From Candidatus Fermentibacterota bacterium (GTDB taxonomy: Bacteria; JAFGKV01), in NCBI GenBank assembly GCA_016928395.1, contig JAFGKV010000238.1, forward strand, positions 20,341 to 84,340: 64,000 nt of DNA, given 5' to 3'. Positions within the stretch are counted from its first letter, which is position 1, and every line of letters begins with the position of its first letter. Under the pieces are notes generated by a model. That model was not told the DNA's origin and searched no databases. It saw nothing but the letters and a program-made list of their open reading frames with translations. Shown piece by piece: positions 34,667 through 44,135 of this stretch. Both the position numbers and the translations under genes were made by a program.

Positions 34667-35401
34667 ATGAACCGCACCATCGTCATTGTACCTACCTACA
34701 ACGAACGTGAGAACATCGAACCGCTTGCCACCATGGTCTTGGGGCAGGACGAAGCGCTCCATCTTCTCGTGGTCGACGACTCCTCGCCTGATGGAACGGC
34801 GGAAGCCGTGCGCCGGCTCCAGCGTGCCAGCGATCGCCTTCACCTCATCGTGCGCCCCGGCAAGGCCGGGCTGGGCACAGCCTACGTGCAGGCCTTTCGA
34901 ACCGCTCTCGCAGACGGGTTCGACCGGGTTGTCACCATGGACGGCGATCTTTCCCATGATCCGGCACATCTTCCCGACCTACTCCGGAGACTGGAGTCCT
35001 ACGACATGGTGATTGGTTCCCGTTATGTCTCCGGCGGGAAGACCTACAATTGGAGCTTTGGTCGAAGGCTTTTGAGTGCCTGCGGCAACCTCTATGCGCG
35101 CTCTGTCCTGCGTGTTCCCATCCGTGACTGCTCGGCCGGGTTCATAGGCTATCGGCGTCGTGTGCTCGAGGCCATTCCCCTGGATGGGGTCCATTCCGAG
35201 GGGTACTCCTTCCTCATGGAGATGAAGTACTGGACCCACAACCTGGGATTTACCATAGACGAGATGCCCATACTGTTCGTCGAGCGCTCGCGCGGCCGAT
35301 CAAAGATCTCCCGCGCCATTCTTTTTGAGGCCCTCTGGCTCGTCTGGCGCCTTCGCCTCACCGTTCCGAGGGTCGCTGCCAGGATGAAGGGCGCGTCGTG
35401 A
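34667..35401 (+). CDS. Polyprenol monophosphomannose synthase-like GT2 (dolichol-phosphate mannosyltransferase family, 244 aa)
   Basis: The protein has the full DPM1-like pattern: IVIVPTYNERENIEPL, VVDDSSPDGTAEAV, RPGKAGLGTAYVQAF, MDGDLSHDPAHLPDLL (metal-binding DxD), IGSRYVSGG, DCSAGFIGYRR and FVERSRGRSKIS. There is no C-terminal membrane domain. It should transfer a hexose from a nucleotide sugar to polyprenyl phosphate, giving a donor for extracytoplasmic glycosylation. Its stop overlaps the next start by four bases (GTGA), so it is co-translated with the spermidine-synthase-like membrane protein. Confidence 0.92.
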   Translation: MNRTIVIVPTYNERENIEPLATMVLGQDEALHLLVVDDSSPDGTAEAVRRLQRASDRLHLIVRPGKAGLGTAYVQAFRTALADGFDRVVTMDGDLSHDPAHLPDLLRRLESYDMVIGSRYVSGGKTYNWSFGRRLLSACGNLYARSVLRVPIRDCSAGFIGYRRRVLEAIPLDGVHSEGYSFLMEMKYWTHNLGFTIDEMPILFVERSRGRSKISRAILFEALWLVWRLRLTVPRVAARMKGAS

Positions 35402-37827
35402 TTTCCAGCCGACGCCCTCCTCTGACGTTCGTGTGCGCCATGGGTTTGATCTCTGGTGGGCTGATGCTCCTCGAGCTGTCGCTCACCCGGGTGTTCAGCG
35501 TCACGATGTGGTATCACTTTGCCTTTATGGCCATATCCATCGCGATGTTGGGCCTTTCGGGCGGCGCCGTGTTGGTGCATCGCCTCGGATCCCGTTGTGG
35601 TGAGAAGGCTCTGGAGCGCGCGCTCCCGATGCTCTGCGTGCTGTCTGCCGCCTTATCGATGGCCGGTGTCTCCGTTGTCCTTCGCCTCCGGTTCAGCCAG
35701 ACACTCTCGATCCAGGGGGTGGCTCAGCTTGCGCTGATCTACGTGCTCACCACCATGCCCTTCGTGGTCGGCGGTGCGGTGATGGCGATCATTGTAAGGC
35801 GTTTTGCTTCGGGCATGAGTGTCTTGTACTTCGGCGATCTGGTGGGTGCGGCCGGCGCATGTTTGCTAGTGATACCGCTGTTGCGGATGCTGAACGGGCC
35901 ACCCACGGTGTATGTCACGTGCACCCTGCTCTGCGCGGCGGGTCTTTTGCTCTCGGGTCGGCGTTTGCTGGTACCCGCGGTCTCTTTGGCCGTAGCCCTG
36001 GGGCTGTGGACCACCAACGACCACAGTGGGTTGCTACGGGTGGTGTGGGCAAAACAACGTCATGAGCGTGACTTGGTTCATGAGGCATGGAATTCGTACT
36101 CGCGAGTCACCGTATTCCCCACAGAGGAGGCCTGGAGCACGCAGTTCTTTGCGTGGGGCATGAGCCCGGCATACGACGGCGGAGTTCCGCGTCAGCTGGG
36201 CATGCACATTGACTCATACGCAGGCACTCCCATCACGGCTTTTGACGGCAACTGGGATGACCTCGATCACCTTGCCTATGATGTGACTGCATTCGCCTAT
36301 CACCTACGGCCATACGGGAAGCACCTCATCATCGGCCCCGGGGGCGGTCGTGACATCTTGGCGGCACTCTCTCTGGGCGCGGACTCGGTGGTGGCGGTGG
36401 AGATGAACCCGGAGGTGGTCGAAGCGGTGAATGAGGTATTCGGCGAGTTCTCGGGGCGGCCTTACAGCCTCCCCCGGGTCGAGCCGATCATCGCCGAGGC
36501 CCGTTCGCACCTGCGCCGCGAGACGCGTCGATTCAACCTCATCCAAGCGTCGTTGGTTGATACATGGGCGGCCACCGCCGCCGGCGCCTACACTCTGACC
36601 GAGAATACGCTCTATACCGTGGAGGCCATGGAGGACTATCTGCGCTGTCTGCAGAGGAACGGCCTGGTGTCGATTTCCCGCTTTCTCACCGAACCGCCCG
36701 GCGAAGCTTTGCGGCTTGTGGCGGTGGCCTTGGAGGCTCTGGCCAGGATGGGAGCCCCGGACCCCGCGGCCCATGTGGCCGTGGTCGGCTGCCGCAACAT
36801 TGCGACTCTCATAGTGGGCGCAGAGCCGCTGAGTGAGGAGGACCTTGGCCGGATCCGATCCTTGGCCGAGAGGTTCATGTTCCGGCTCGTTGCCATGCCC
36901 GGCGAGTGCCATCATCCGCTTTTCGCTGAGCTATCAACGAGGTTTCGAGACCCCGGCTTCTATGATGCATACGTCTTCGACGTTCGTCCGACCACCGATG
37001 ACCGTCCGTTCTTCTTCAATATGGTCAAGCCCATCGACTTCCTCAAGGTGTTCAGCCTGAACGACTTGCCGACCCAGACTCACGCCAACGATGCGGTCTT
37101 CATTCTTGTGGCCGTGTTTTTCATCTCGTTTCTCATGACGGGCCTCATCGTCTTGTGGCCCCTGCGCCGGATCGCCAGAGAGGGGGGTCCCCGTGGCATG
37201 ATGTTCAGCGGGTACTTTGCACTGCTCGGGCTCGCCTTCATGCTGGCTGAGGTGACCTTACTCCAGCGTTTCGTGCTCTTCCTTGGTCATCCAGTCTACT
37301 CGCTCTCCGTGGTGCTGCTGTCCCTCTTGCTCTTCGGCAGTGCGGGGAGCTTTGCGACTGCCCGGATACGGCCTGGGAGGGAACACCGCTGGGTAGCGCC
37401 TATCGGGCTTGGTTTGTGCGGGATGCTGTTTCTGGCACGAGTGGGCCTGGACTACCCGCTTACCCAATGGCTAGGACTGGGCAAAGCATCTCGCATTCTC
37501 CTCACGTTCTTGCTTCTGTTTCCCTTGGGCTTCTGCATGGGAACGATGTTGCCGCTGGGTATGCGTCGGGCATCGGCCTGGCGGGCGGATTCGACACCCT
37601 GGCTGTGGGGCGTGAATGGGGCGGCATCGGTACTTGGCTCAGTTACGGCTTTTGTGCTGGCAATGAACCTTGGATTCCGCTCAACTCTCATGGTGGCGGC
37701 AGTCTGCTACGGTGCAGCCGCGCTTATGCTCCCTCTGGCAGCCCGAGGCCAGGCCTTGCCTGAACGTCCCCGAGGTCGTAACATCTCTCTGTTTCCTGAT
37801 TCCGAGGAGCACGACAGACCGGCTTGA
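35398..37827 (+). CDS. Membrane protein with central spermidine synthase-like domain (809 aa)
   Basis: Roughly six membrane helices (residues 1-205) come first, then a soluble Rossmann methyltransferase-like domain about 215-540 with LIIGPGGGRDILAALSLGAD and VVAVEMNPEVVEAVNEVF, then VEPIIAEARSHLRRE and QASLVDTWAATAAGAYTLTENTLYT as in spermidine synthase relatives. A second set of about seven helices follows to the end. This corresponds to the fused membrane/SpeE-like proteins common in environmental bacteria. Whether it makes a polyamine or transfers an aminopropyl or methyl group to a membrane substrate is unknown. Its placement between glycosyltransferases suggests a glycan or lipid acceptor, but that is inference. 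Confidence 0.85.
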   Translation: MISSRRPPLTFVCAMGLISGGLMLLELSLTRVFSVTMWYHFAFMAISIAMLGLSGGAVLVHRLGSRCGEKALERALPMLCVLSAALSMAGVSVVLRLRFSQTLSIQGVAQLALIYVLTTMPFVVGGAVMAIIVRRFASGMSVLYFGDLVGAAGACLLVIPLLRMLNGPPTVYVTCTLLCAAGLLLSGRRLLVPAVSLAVALGLWTTNDHSGLLRVVWAKQRHERDLVHEAWNSYSRVTVFPTEEAWSTQFFAWGMSPAYDGGVPRQLGMHIDSYAGTPITAFDGNWDDLDHLAYDVTAFAYHLRPYGKHLIIGPGGGRDILAALSLGADSVVAVEMNPEVVEAVNEVFGEFSGRPYSLPRVEPIIAEARSHLRRETRRFNLIQASLVDTWAATAAGAYTLTENTLYTVEAMEDYLRCLQRNGLVSISRFLTEPPGEALRLVAVALEALARMGAPDPAAHVAVVGCRNIATLIVGAEPLSEEDLGRIRSLAERFMFRLVAMPGECHHPLFAELSTRFRDPGFYDAYVFDVRPTTDDRPFFFNMVKPIDFLKVFSLNDLPTQTHANDAVFILVAVFFISFLMTGLIVLWPLRRIAREGGPRGMMFSGYFALLGLAFMLAEVTLLQRFVLFLGHPVYSLSVVLLSLLLFGSAGSFATARIRPGREHRWVAPIGLGLCGMLFLARVGLDYPLTQWLGLGKASRILLTFLLLFPLGFCMGTMLPLGMRRASAWRADSTPWLWGVNGAASVLGSVTAFVLAMNLGFRSTLMVAAVCYGAAALMLPLAARGQALPERPRGRNISLFPDSEEHDRPA

Positions 37828-37838
37828 CAGGCGAGACC

Positions 37839-38351
37839 ATGACTGAGATGCCCACTGTGCCACGGAATGATGAGCAAGGCTTTGCCCCGCTGCGGGATCC
37901 GCCGGAGGTCGAGAGCCCTTTCGTCGCGGATGGCGGTCTTAGCGCGGCCGAAGAGGAGGCGATCCGCCAACGGGCCCGCGCGCGTTTGCGGGCGCAAGAA
38001 GAGGCGGATCGTGCGCGGGAGCGGGCGCGCCAGGAAGAACGATTGCTCCGATTGGAGGCCGAGCGGCTTCGCTGGCAGATAGTGGAAGACGAGACGGAGC
38101 GATTCCACCGTGAGCGCGGCAGGGTTCGCTACGTGTCATCCGGTGGTCAGGTCTTGTGGCTTTCGCCTGACGATATCAGCACGAGGCGCGCTCATCGGGT
38201 CCGCGGCAGACGCAAGGGCCGTTCCCATCGCACCAGGCGAACCGGTTCCGTCATCGCCATCACTCTGAGGGTTGCGGGCGTATCTCTCGCCATCGCCTTC
38301 GGGCTCATACTCGTGCTTGGCGCGGCGATCTATATTGTGGAGTATGCCTGA
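37839..38351 (+). CDS. Charged coiled-coil protein with C-terminal TM helix, ERF-ERG-WLSP family (170 aa)
   Basis: A paralogue of the protein at 5533-5952. A long Glu/Arg/Ala-rich helix (about 35-90) leads into ERFHRERGRVRYVSSGGQV and WLSP, a basic segment, then one membrane helix (VAGVSLAIAFGLILVLGAAI). ATG 37839 is preferred to TTG 37824. The stop overlaps the start of the phosphoglycosyltransferase gene by 8 nt, so it may be functionally tied to polymer assembly. No database-known function comes to mind. Confidence 0.72.
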   Translation: MTEMPTVPRNDEQGFAPLRDPPEVESPFVADGGLSAAEEEAIRQRARARLRAQEEADRARERARQEERLLRLEAERLRWQIVEDETERFHRERGRVRYVSSGGQVLWLSPDDISTRRAHRVRGRRKGRSHRTRRTGSVIAITLRVAGVSLAIAFGLILVLGAAIYIVEYA

Positions 38352-39885
38352 GTTGTCCACCATGGGTGATGGTGTTCCGCGCGATGCCCTGCAGGATCCG
38401 CTCAGCAGGGCACAGGACGAACGCGTGGGTGCGGTGACGGTGCCCCAAGGCAGCCGGCGGGAGCGCCGTTTCCGGGCCTTCGTCGTACCCTCGCTCCTGA
38501 TGCTTCACGCCGTCACCGTCATGACGGCGATGGTCTCCTCCTACTGGCTTCGTTTTCATGTCGCGCCGGCGTTGGGCCTCCTGGCACACATTCATCCGCC
38601 CGGCATTGGACTCTACTTGCCGGGGTTTGTCGGCGGTGCGGCGATTGTGGTCGCAGTGCTCTCGTATCTAGGTTGCTACGGAAGTAGAAGACGCCTGGTG
38701 CGGGACGGTGATTACACCATGGCTCTGAAGGCCTGTACTATCGGTACGGTTCTCCAACTCGCTCTCTCGTATTTCACCAAGTCCACCTACTTCTCGAGAC
38801 TTATCTTCCTAATGTCGTGGGTCAACGGGGCTGTGCTCTTCTACCTGGTGCTCATGATTCTCGCCCGAGTCCAGCGTCTCCTTGTCCGCCGCGGCCTCGC
38901 TCGGTCGCGGTTCTTGATTGTCGGAGACGGGGAGAGTGCCCGGGCTCTGCGGAGACGACTCCAGGTGGACGCTGATCTGGGCAAGGAGTTCGTAGGCTTC
39001 ATATCCTCGCATTCGTTGAATCAGCCCCGGATTCACGCGCCAGAGGTAGTGGGCTCGGTGGACGATGTCGGTGCGGCCATAGGTCAGTTCAATGTTGACC
39101 ATGTCTACATCACCTCCCGTGACCTTAGTCATGCGGCCATTCTGCGAATACTAGACGACTGTAGCACGCATCACGCCCAGGTGGATATGCTGTCCGATCT
39201 CTACGAAATTCTTCATGGGGGCGCGACGGTACAGCAGGTTGCCGGGTTCCCCATGGTGAGCCTACGCCAGGTGGCCTTGCGGCAGCGGCAGGAGACGATC
39301 AAGCGATGGATGGACGTGATGGTGGCACTGGCGCTTATGGTTTTCGCGGTACCTCTGGCCTGCGTGATCGCCGCCGCCATCCGTCTCGACTCGCCTGGTC
39401 CCGTATTCTACTCTCAGGTTCGGATAGGCAAGGGGGGAAGACGGTTTCGCATGTACAAGTTCCGCTCCATGGCCCTGGACGCAGACGAGCGCCTGGATCA
39501 AGTGAAGCGGCTGAACGAAGCGGCCGGTCCGCTCTTCAAGATCCGCGAAGACCCTCGGGTGACCCGAATTGGACGTCTGCTTCGACGCACCAGCCTCGAC
39601 GAGCTTCCGCAGATCTTCAATGTGCTCAATGGTGATATGAGTCTTGTCGGTCCCCGGCCTCCATTGCCTTCAGAAGTCGAATCGTACGCCGACTGGCATC
39701 ATCGGAGGCTGACAGTCAGGCAGGGTATGACCGGGTTATGGCAAGTCAGCGGCAGAAGCCTGCTGGCCTTCGATGAGATGGTCAACCTCGACATATACTA
39801 TATCGAGAATTGGTCAATCTGGCTCGATCTTCTCATCTTGCTGCGAACTATCCCCATCGTGCTGCAGGCCCGGGGCGCCTACTGA
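38344..39885 (+). CDS. Polyprenyl phosphoglycosyltransferase, WcaJ/WbaP-type exopolysaccharide initiator (513 aa)
   Basis: Four N-terminal membrane helices are followed by a Rossmann-like CoA-binding-type domain ([18 protein letters not shown]) and the C-terminal catalytic domain. The latter has the re-entrant helix region ([20 protein letters not shown]), [57 protein letters not shown] and [12 protein letters not shown]. It transfers a sugar phosphate from a UDP-sugar to undecaprenyl phosphate, starting a repeat unit for capsule or exopolysaccharide. With the two upstream GT2 enzymes this indicates a glycan assembly locus. No Wzx/Wzy is seen in the window. ATG 38344 has GTGGAG just upstream and overlaps the coiled-coil gene. 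Confidence 0.94.
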   Translation: MPELSTMGDGVPRDALQDPLSRAQDERVGAVTVPQGSRRERRFRAFVVPSLLMLHAVTVMTAMVSSYWLRFHVAPALGLLAHIHPPGIGLYLPGFVGGAAIVVAVLSYLGCYGSRRRLVRDGDYTMALKACTIGTVLQLALSYFTKSTYFSRLIFLMSWVNGAVLFYLVLMILARVQRLLVRRGLARSRFLIVGDGESARALRRRLQVDADLGKEFVGFISSHSLNQPRIHAPEVVGSVDDVGAAIGQFNVDHVYITSRDLSHAAILRILDDCSTHHAQVDMLSDLYEILHGGATVQQVAGFPMVSLRQVALRQRQETIKRWMDVMVALALMVFAVPLACVIAAAIRLDSPGPVFYSQVRIGKGGRRFRMYKFRSMALDADERLDQVKRLNEAAGPLFKIREDPRVTRIGRLLRRTSLDELPQIFNVLNGDMSLVGPRPPLPSEVESYADWHHRRLTVRQGMTGLWQVSGRSLLAFDEMVNLDIYYIENWSIWLDLLILLRTIPIVLQARGAY

Positions 39886-40053
39886 AGTCCTCCTCCCGAA
39901 CCCCGAACCCTGCCGCCTTTTGGGTTGCCACAAGGTCATGGTCTCGTCATCGAACCGTGCGGAGTGGCCGATGGCGTCTTGCACCGCCGCGCTTGGCGTC
40001 GCGAGACGCATGACGTGAGAAGGTAACGGGCTGTTGGTGTGCCTTCGTTTGCT

Positions 40054-40944
40054 TCAGACCGCGATGGTCTCCCAATGAAGGCTGCCAAAGCCAAGGGAGG
40101 CAGCATGAATGATGTGGGGCACATCGCTGCCCTTGAGCGCCCGGCCATCCCAACGAGCCAGCGTGCACGCGTAGGAGTCAATGGCTACAGGGTCCTCGGC
40201 AGCGGCGACGATTCCCGGCTGGACGATGATGCCCGGCCCCTGGGGACCACGGGAGGTCAAAACCGTGGTGGCGTCGAGCACAGTGATGTCCGGCTTGACC
40301 ACGTGGAATAGCTCTGCGATAGCTTTCTGAAGATCCGCCTCACGGTGAAACACTTGACGGTCCTGCACACACCCCATCAGGTTCTTGGCTCCGAATGATA
40401 CCGCCGTGGCGGAGTGGGCTTTCGCCTTCGGCACATTGATGACACAGGTCGCCCTAAGGAGTTCCCTCGCTCGTTCCACCCGAGCCAATTGGCTCCCCAC
40501 GGGTAGAGAAAGGGGCACGAAGTCCCTTGGCCGTGTCGGCACAACGAGGCGGGTATTGAGCAGATCCTTGAGGGCTTCTACGGCGCCTGTTCGCTCAATG
40601 CAGCGCGTCGCCTCACCCAAAGGGTTGTCCAGCACCACCACTGAGGAGGCGCCCTTGTCCACGCAATACCGCGCCACTGCAGTCAGCACATCCGGGCTGG
40701 TGGTCGTCGCCCAGGCCGGCGGATTTGGCCACGAAATATTCGGTTTGATCACTACCCGTGCCCCTTCTCGTATGAGCCTGCGTGCAGCAGGTATGGCATC
40801 AAGAAGACGAGGCACTCCTTCCGACGGTGCCGCGCCAGATGTCCACACGGGCGACTGCAACAGCTCCTCGCTTTGGAGCAAGTGCGGTGCGACCAGGGCG
40901 CCGGCCATGGCACCGAGAAAGCTGCGGCGATTTGTCTGTCTCAG
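40054..40944 (-). CDS. Tat-exported DUF362 family protein, probable CTG start (296 aa)
   Basis: The first in-frame ATG (40908) would remove the front of a twin-arginine signal. Twelve codons upstream, CTG 40944 has GGAGG six bases before it and gives LRQTNRRSFLGAMAGALVAP, an RR-x-F-L Tat signal. The body matches DUF362 (RVVIKPNISWPNPPAWATTT, INVPKAKAHSATAVSFGAKN, LMGCVQDRQVFH, DPVAIDSYACTLARW), a domain often with iron-sulfur centres; here the Cys ligand set is sparse. The function is unknown; the family includes oxidoreductase-like and cofactor-related proteins. It follows a DUF6599-like lipoprotein by two bases, a pair I recall being found together. Confidence 0.85.
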   Translation of the reverse strand: MRQTNRRSFLGAMAGALVAPHLLQSEELLQSPVWTSGAAPSEGVPRLLDAIPAARRLIREGARVVIKPNISWPNPPAWATTTSPDVLTAVARYCVDKGASSVVVLDNPLGEATRCIERTGAVEALKDLLNTRLVVPTRPRDFVPLSLPVGSQLARVERARELLRATCVINVPKAKAHSATAVSFGAKNLMGCVQDRQVFHREADLQKAIAELFHVVKPDITVLDATTVLTSRGPQGPGIIVQPGIVAAAEDPVAIDSYACTLARWDGRALKGSDVPHIIHAASLGFGSLHWETIAV

Positions 40945-40946
40945 TG

Positions 40947-41501
40947 TCAGCCTCCGTAGATGGTGAGGCTCACGTTCTCGGCGAACTGCACGACCGTCTG
41001 ACGGGCGAGATCCGGTGCCACCTGCCGGTTGTCCAACGTGGCCTGCACGTAGAACCTGTCGTGCCAGAAATCGAGCACCACAGTGTCAAGACCAGTGGCT
41101 TCGTCGATCCGAGCTTCGTTGGCCGCGCCTATGAGGATCTCTTGCGCGAAGGGCAGGCGGTCGGCCCTTCGGTCAAAGATGCTCTTGGCATTAGAGGATG
41201 ACCCCTGGTCTGCGATAAACAACTCCAGGGTCGACGTGGTGGTGGAAAGCGTTCCTCGGTAGTGATGGAGTACGCCCGACACAAAACCCCTCTCGGTAAA
41301 CTCGGCCGCACCGCCGTCAATCAAATCGTACAGCGTAGCCCCGTCGGTGGCCTCGGCAGGTATCCCGTCCCATTGCCAGCCGGATATCTCGCCATCTGCG
41401 GGAAGAAGGTCTATCGGCTCCAGCAGTGACGAGCCCCCATTCTCATCACAGCACACGGCTACTGCCACGACGCACAACAGAAAAGTCCTCAGGTCGCGCA
41501 T
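40947..41501 (-). CDS. DUF6599-like lipoprotein (184 aa)
   Basis: ATG 41501 has AAAGGAG nine bases upstream and begins MRDLRTFLLCVVAVAVCCDE, a lipoprotein signal with Cys at 17-18. The mature part includes LYDLIDGGAAEFTERGFVSG and HHYRG, which resembles DUF6599 proteins (LYEYINGAAE in relatives). The longer frame upstream is rejected. Its function is unknown; it is co-transcribed with the DUF362 gene. Confidence 0.75.
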   Translation of the reverse strand: MRDLRTFLLCVVAVAVCCDENGGSSLLEPIDLLPADGEISGWQWDGIPAEATDGATLYDLIDGGAAEFTERGFVSGVLHHYRGTLSTTTSTLELFIADQGSSSNAKSIFDRRADRLPFAQEILIGAANEARIDEATGLDTVVLDFWHDRFYVQATLDNRQVAPDLARQTVVQFAENVSLTIYGG

Positions 41502-41659
41502 GAGATGACTCCTTTCTTTCGACCCAATGTGGATCGCATTCCCAGGGGCGTCAAGCCGGGATTCGGTTGACTGAGCCTCCCTCCACAGGGACATTGGCAG
41601 CGTCGAGGATCATATTGATCCTCCAACGCCGGGATCGATCCCGGGCGGAGGTATTCCGA

Positions 41660-42805
41660 ATGCCCAGAGCTTCTGCACTGGAGCCGGCATCAAGCCAGTC
41701 ACCGGACGCACAGTCCCAGGTCTCCGGGTGGGCGGAGCACCGGCACACGGTGGCCGAGATTCTGTCGGCATTGACCCAACCCGAAACCTATGCACTTTCG
41801 CGGAACCTGTACCTCCTGGTGGGTTTGCTGTGGGGATTGGCCGTCACCTCGGCGGCGTGGCTGCTGGCCGCGAGCCACCAGGGCTTCGGCGCGTCACCCC
41901 GAGGTGTGTACCACATGGTGGGGAGCCAACCTACGGCGCTGCTCATGCTGGTGTTTCCGGTGGCGTTCACTGTGTTTCTGGGAGCTTTGGGCTATCTGAA
42001 GCATCGTCGTGACCGGTACATAGCGGCATTGCTCCAGGAGCTGAACGTCAACGTGCAGCGTCTGGCCTCGGCGAATGAGGAACTGCGGGAGTTGGACCGC
42101 CTGAAGGAGGAGTTCACCAGCAATATCACCCACGAGCTCAGGACACCCCTAGTGACAATCAAGGGATACACAGAACTCCTGCTTGGCGGAGATCTGGGCG
42201 CTCTGGACGAAACGCAACAGCGTTCGCTCAGGGTGATAGCCAAGAATGTCGCCCGTCTCATCGAGCTGATCGATCAGATTCTTCTGTTCCGTCAGCATGG
42301 CGCCACACCGCTACCCAGACAGCTTCGACCTTTCTCTCTTGGCGACCTGCTCAACGAGGTGGGCGAGAACTTCCGGCCTCAGATCATGGAGAAGAGATTG
42401 GACTTTCGCGTGCAGTTACCAGATCAACCTGTCACGGTCGTCGCCGATCGCTCCAGGATCGAGCGGGTGTTCACGAATCTGTTGTCGAATGCCACGAAGT
42501 TCACTCCGAGAGAGGGGATGGTGGTTATAGCGGTGACGTCCCCACGGAATGGGCGAGTCGGCGTATCGGTGGTAGACAATGGTTGCGGGATACCCAAGGA
42601 CGCGCAGAAGTATATCTTTGACCGCTACCGCCAGGCAAATGGATCCGTCCGCAGAAGGTTTGGAGGAACTGGGCTCGGCCTGGCCATCGTCAAGCGAATC
42701 CTCCAGGCCCATGGCGTGGACATACGCGTTGAGAGTGACGTAGGCAAAGGGTCAACGTTCACCTTCGAGCTTCCCGTTCTGAGGTCCTCCAAGGGGCGGC
42801 ACTGA
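41660..42805 (+). CDS. Membrane sensor histidine kinase (381 aa)
   Basis: Two membrane helices (about 50-71 and 93-112) with a short loop and no recognisable periplasmic sensor are followed by a coiled-coil linker, HisKA with His158 in SNITHELRTPLVTIKGY, and a HATPase_c domain with NLLSNATKFT (N box), DNGCGIPKD (G1), FGGTGLGLAIVKRI (G2). ATG 41660 has GGAGG eight bases upstream; a longer frame is rejected. It lies 65 nt before a response regulator and upstream of an FHA gene and sprA, making it a candidate T9SS or surface regulator. Confidence 0.93.
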   Translation: MPRASALEPASSQSPDAQSQVSGWAEHRHTVAEILSALTQPETYALSRNLYLLVGLLWGLAVTSAAWLLAASHQGFGASPRGVYHMVGSQPTALLMLVFPVAFTVFLGALGYLKHRRDRYIAALLQELNVNVQRLASANEELRELDRLKEEFTSNITHELRTPLVTIKGYTELLLGGDLGALDETQQRSLRVIAKNVARLIELIDQILLFRQHGATPLPRQLRPFSLGDLLNEVGENFRPQIMEKRLDFRVQLPDQPVTVVADRSRIERVFTNLLSNATKFTPREGMVVIAVTSPRNGRVGVSVVDNGCGIPKDAQKYIFDRYRQANGSVRRRFGGTGLGLAIVKRILQAHGVDIRVESDVGKGSTFTFELPVLRSSKGRH

Positions 42806-42870
42806 CGAGGCGCCCCGGAGGGGGTTCGTATGCAGGCAATCATCCGCAATTCACAAAGGAGAATCTCAAC

Positions 42871-43620
42871 ATGAGCCCCATGAACGCATCAGTCACACCG
42901 ACGATTCTGGCCATTGATGATGAAGAGGACATACTCGGCTTCCTGACTACTCTGTTCGGGACCAGAGGTTTCCGGGTGCTCACCGCTCTTGACGGAGAGC
43001 GTGGCTTCGAGTTGGCGCAGCGCGAGCATCCCAGCGTCGTGCTGTTGGACATAATGATGCCCGAGGTTGACGGCCATGAAGTCTGCAGGCGGCTCAAGGC
43101 CGATCCCGTCACTTCGCGCATCCCCGTGCTTATGCTGACCGCGATGAATCGGATCAAGGACATCGCTCAAGCGATAGATGAAGGTGCGGATGGTTTCATG
43201 GCCAAGCCATTCGAGAATCGGAGCCTCGTTGAGGTCGTGAGCCTGATGGTGACTCCAGGCGGCCAACTCCCAGAGTTCTACATTGCGAAGAAGCCTGGTG
43301 CAGTCCCGCTTCGGAGGATCGAGGATGTCGAGAAGGGGCATCTTGTGGTCTGGCTCAACGTCACTGAGGCGGGCCCCGACTCCATCCTGGATGATGGCTC
43401 GATTCTGGAAGGTGCCTACTTGCTTACCATCTTCACCGAGGCCAGCGATCCCCGGCAGACGAGCACGACAGCTCTGCTGGAGGTGGCAACCCCCGAGGCG
43501 CTGGGGGATGTGGTCAACCGCCTTGCCGCGCGGGGGGGCCAGGTGGTCAGTGCTCGCGTTTTTCGCGACATCCTGGAAGTCCCCTTCTCAGCGCTGCCCC
43601 GGTCTGAACACAACGAGTAG
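42871..43620 (+). CDS. Response regulator with receiver domain and novel C-terminal domain (249 aa)
   Basis: The receiver domain (residues 10-130) has Asp16-Asp17, the phosphoacceptor Asp60 in VVLLDIMMPEVDG, MLTAMNRI and the Lys of FMAKPF. The C-terminal 115 residues (from RRIEDVEKGHLVVWLNVTE) are not a winged helix, HTH, GGDEF or HD domain that I can recognise; they look like a small alpha/beta fold with GVVDRLAARGGQV-like segments (actual text VVNRLAARGGQVVSARVF). AAAGGAG precedes the ATG. Output is therefore probably not direct DNA binding. The gene is six bases upstream of the FHA gene. Confidence 0.92.
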   Translation: MSPMNASVTPTILAIDDEEDILGFLTTLFGTRGFRVLTALDGERGFELAQREHPSVVLLDIMMPEVDGHEVCRRLKADPVTSRIPVLMLTAMNRIKDIAQAIDEGADGFMAKPFENRSLVEVVSLMVTPGGQLPEFYIAKKPGAVPLRRIEDVEKGHLVVWLNVTEAGPDSILDDGSILEGAYLLTIFTEASDPRQTSTTALLEVATPEALGDVVNRLAARGGQVVSARVFRDILEVPFSALPRSEHNE

Positions 43621-43626
43621 GATGCC

Positions 43627-44064
43627 ATGCAATGGCGGCGGCACACGAGAGCGGAGACGAGAGACCTCAGGCAGCTTCGACCGCGGGATCCTCCGGCCTT
43701 CGATGGCGGTGAGTTCATCGCCGTAGACGGGCCGCACTGCGGTCTCAGGGCGCGACTGGGCAACGGTGCCACCAGCCTCGGGAGGAGCGATGACAACGGG
43801 ATTGCCCTCACTCTGGATGCCGGCGTGTCCCGACGTCATGCGTTGGTGGAATGGGTCGGGCAGCGTCTCTATCTTCGCGATTTGAGCTCCACCAACGGCA
43901 CCCGGGTCAACGGTGTTCTGGTGCAGGGGAAAGTTGGTCTCTCCCATCTGGACGTCGTGTCGCTGGGGGGAACCTCATTACAGATCGTATTCGATGATCC
44001 CGGCGTGGTGCCTGTGTACGAGCTGCCCGATTCCGACGAAACCCCGACCGAGCCTCCCGTGTAG
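43627..44064 (+). CDS. FHA-domain protein (145 aa)
   Basis: After a short basic N-terminus, a forkhead-associated domain covers about 30-125: LGRSDDNGIALTLDAGVSRRHALVEW and LRDLSSTNGTRVNG carry the phosphothreonine-binding GR, SRRH and N residues. It should recognise a phosphothreonine on a partner. No Ser/Thr kinase is seen in the window; the kinase/regulator pair just upstream is His-Asp. The acidic, Thr/Pro-rich tail might itself be phosphorylated. Confidence 0.9.
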   Translation: MQWRRHTRAETRDLRQLRPRDPPAFDGGEFIAVDGPHCGLRARLGNGATSLGRSDDNGIALTLDAGVSRRHALVEWVGQRLYLRDLSSTNGTRVNGVLVQGKVGLSHLDVVSLGGTSLQIVFDDPGVVPVYELPDSDETPTEPPV

Positions 44065-44135
44065 CTTAGGTCAGCACGCGTAACCGGGTCGTAACGCCCC
44101 ATTCTCCTCCACTTTTGGTGAGGCCGCTCCGCGCC

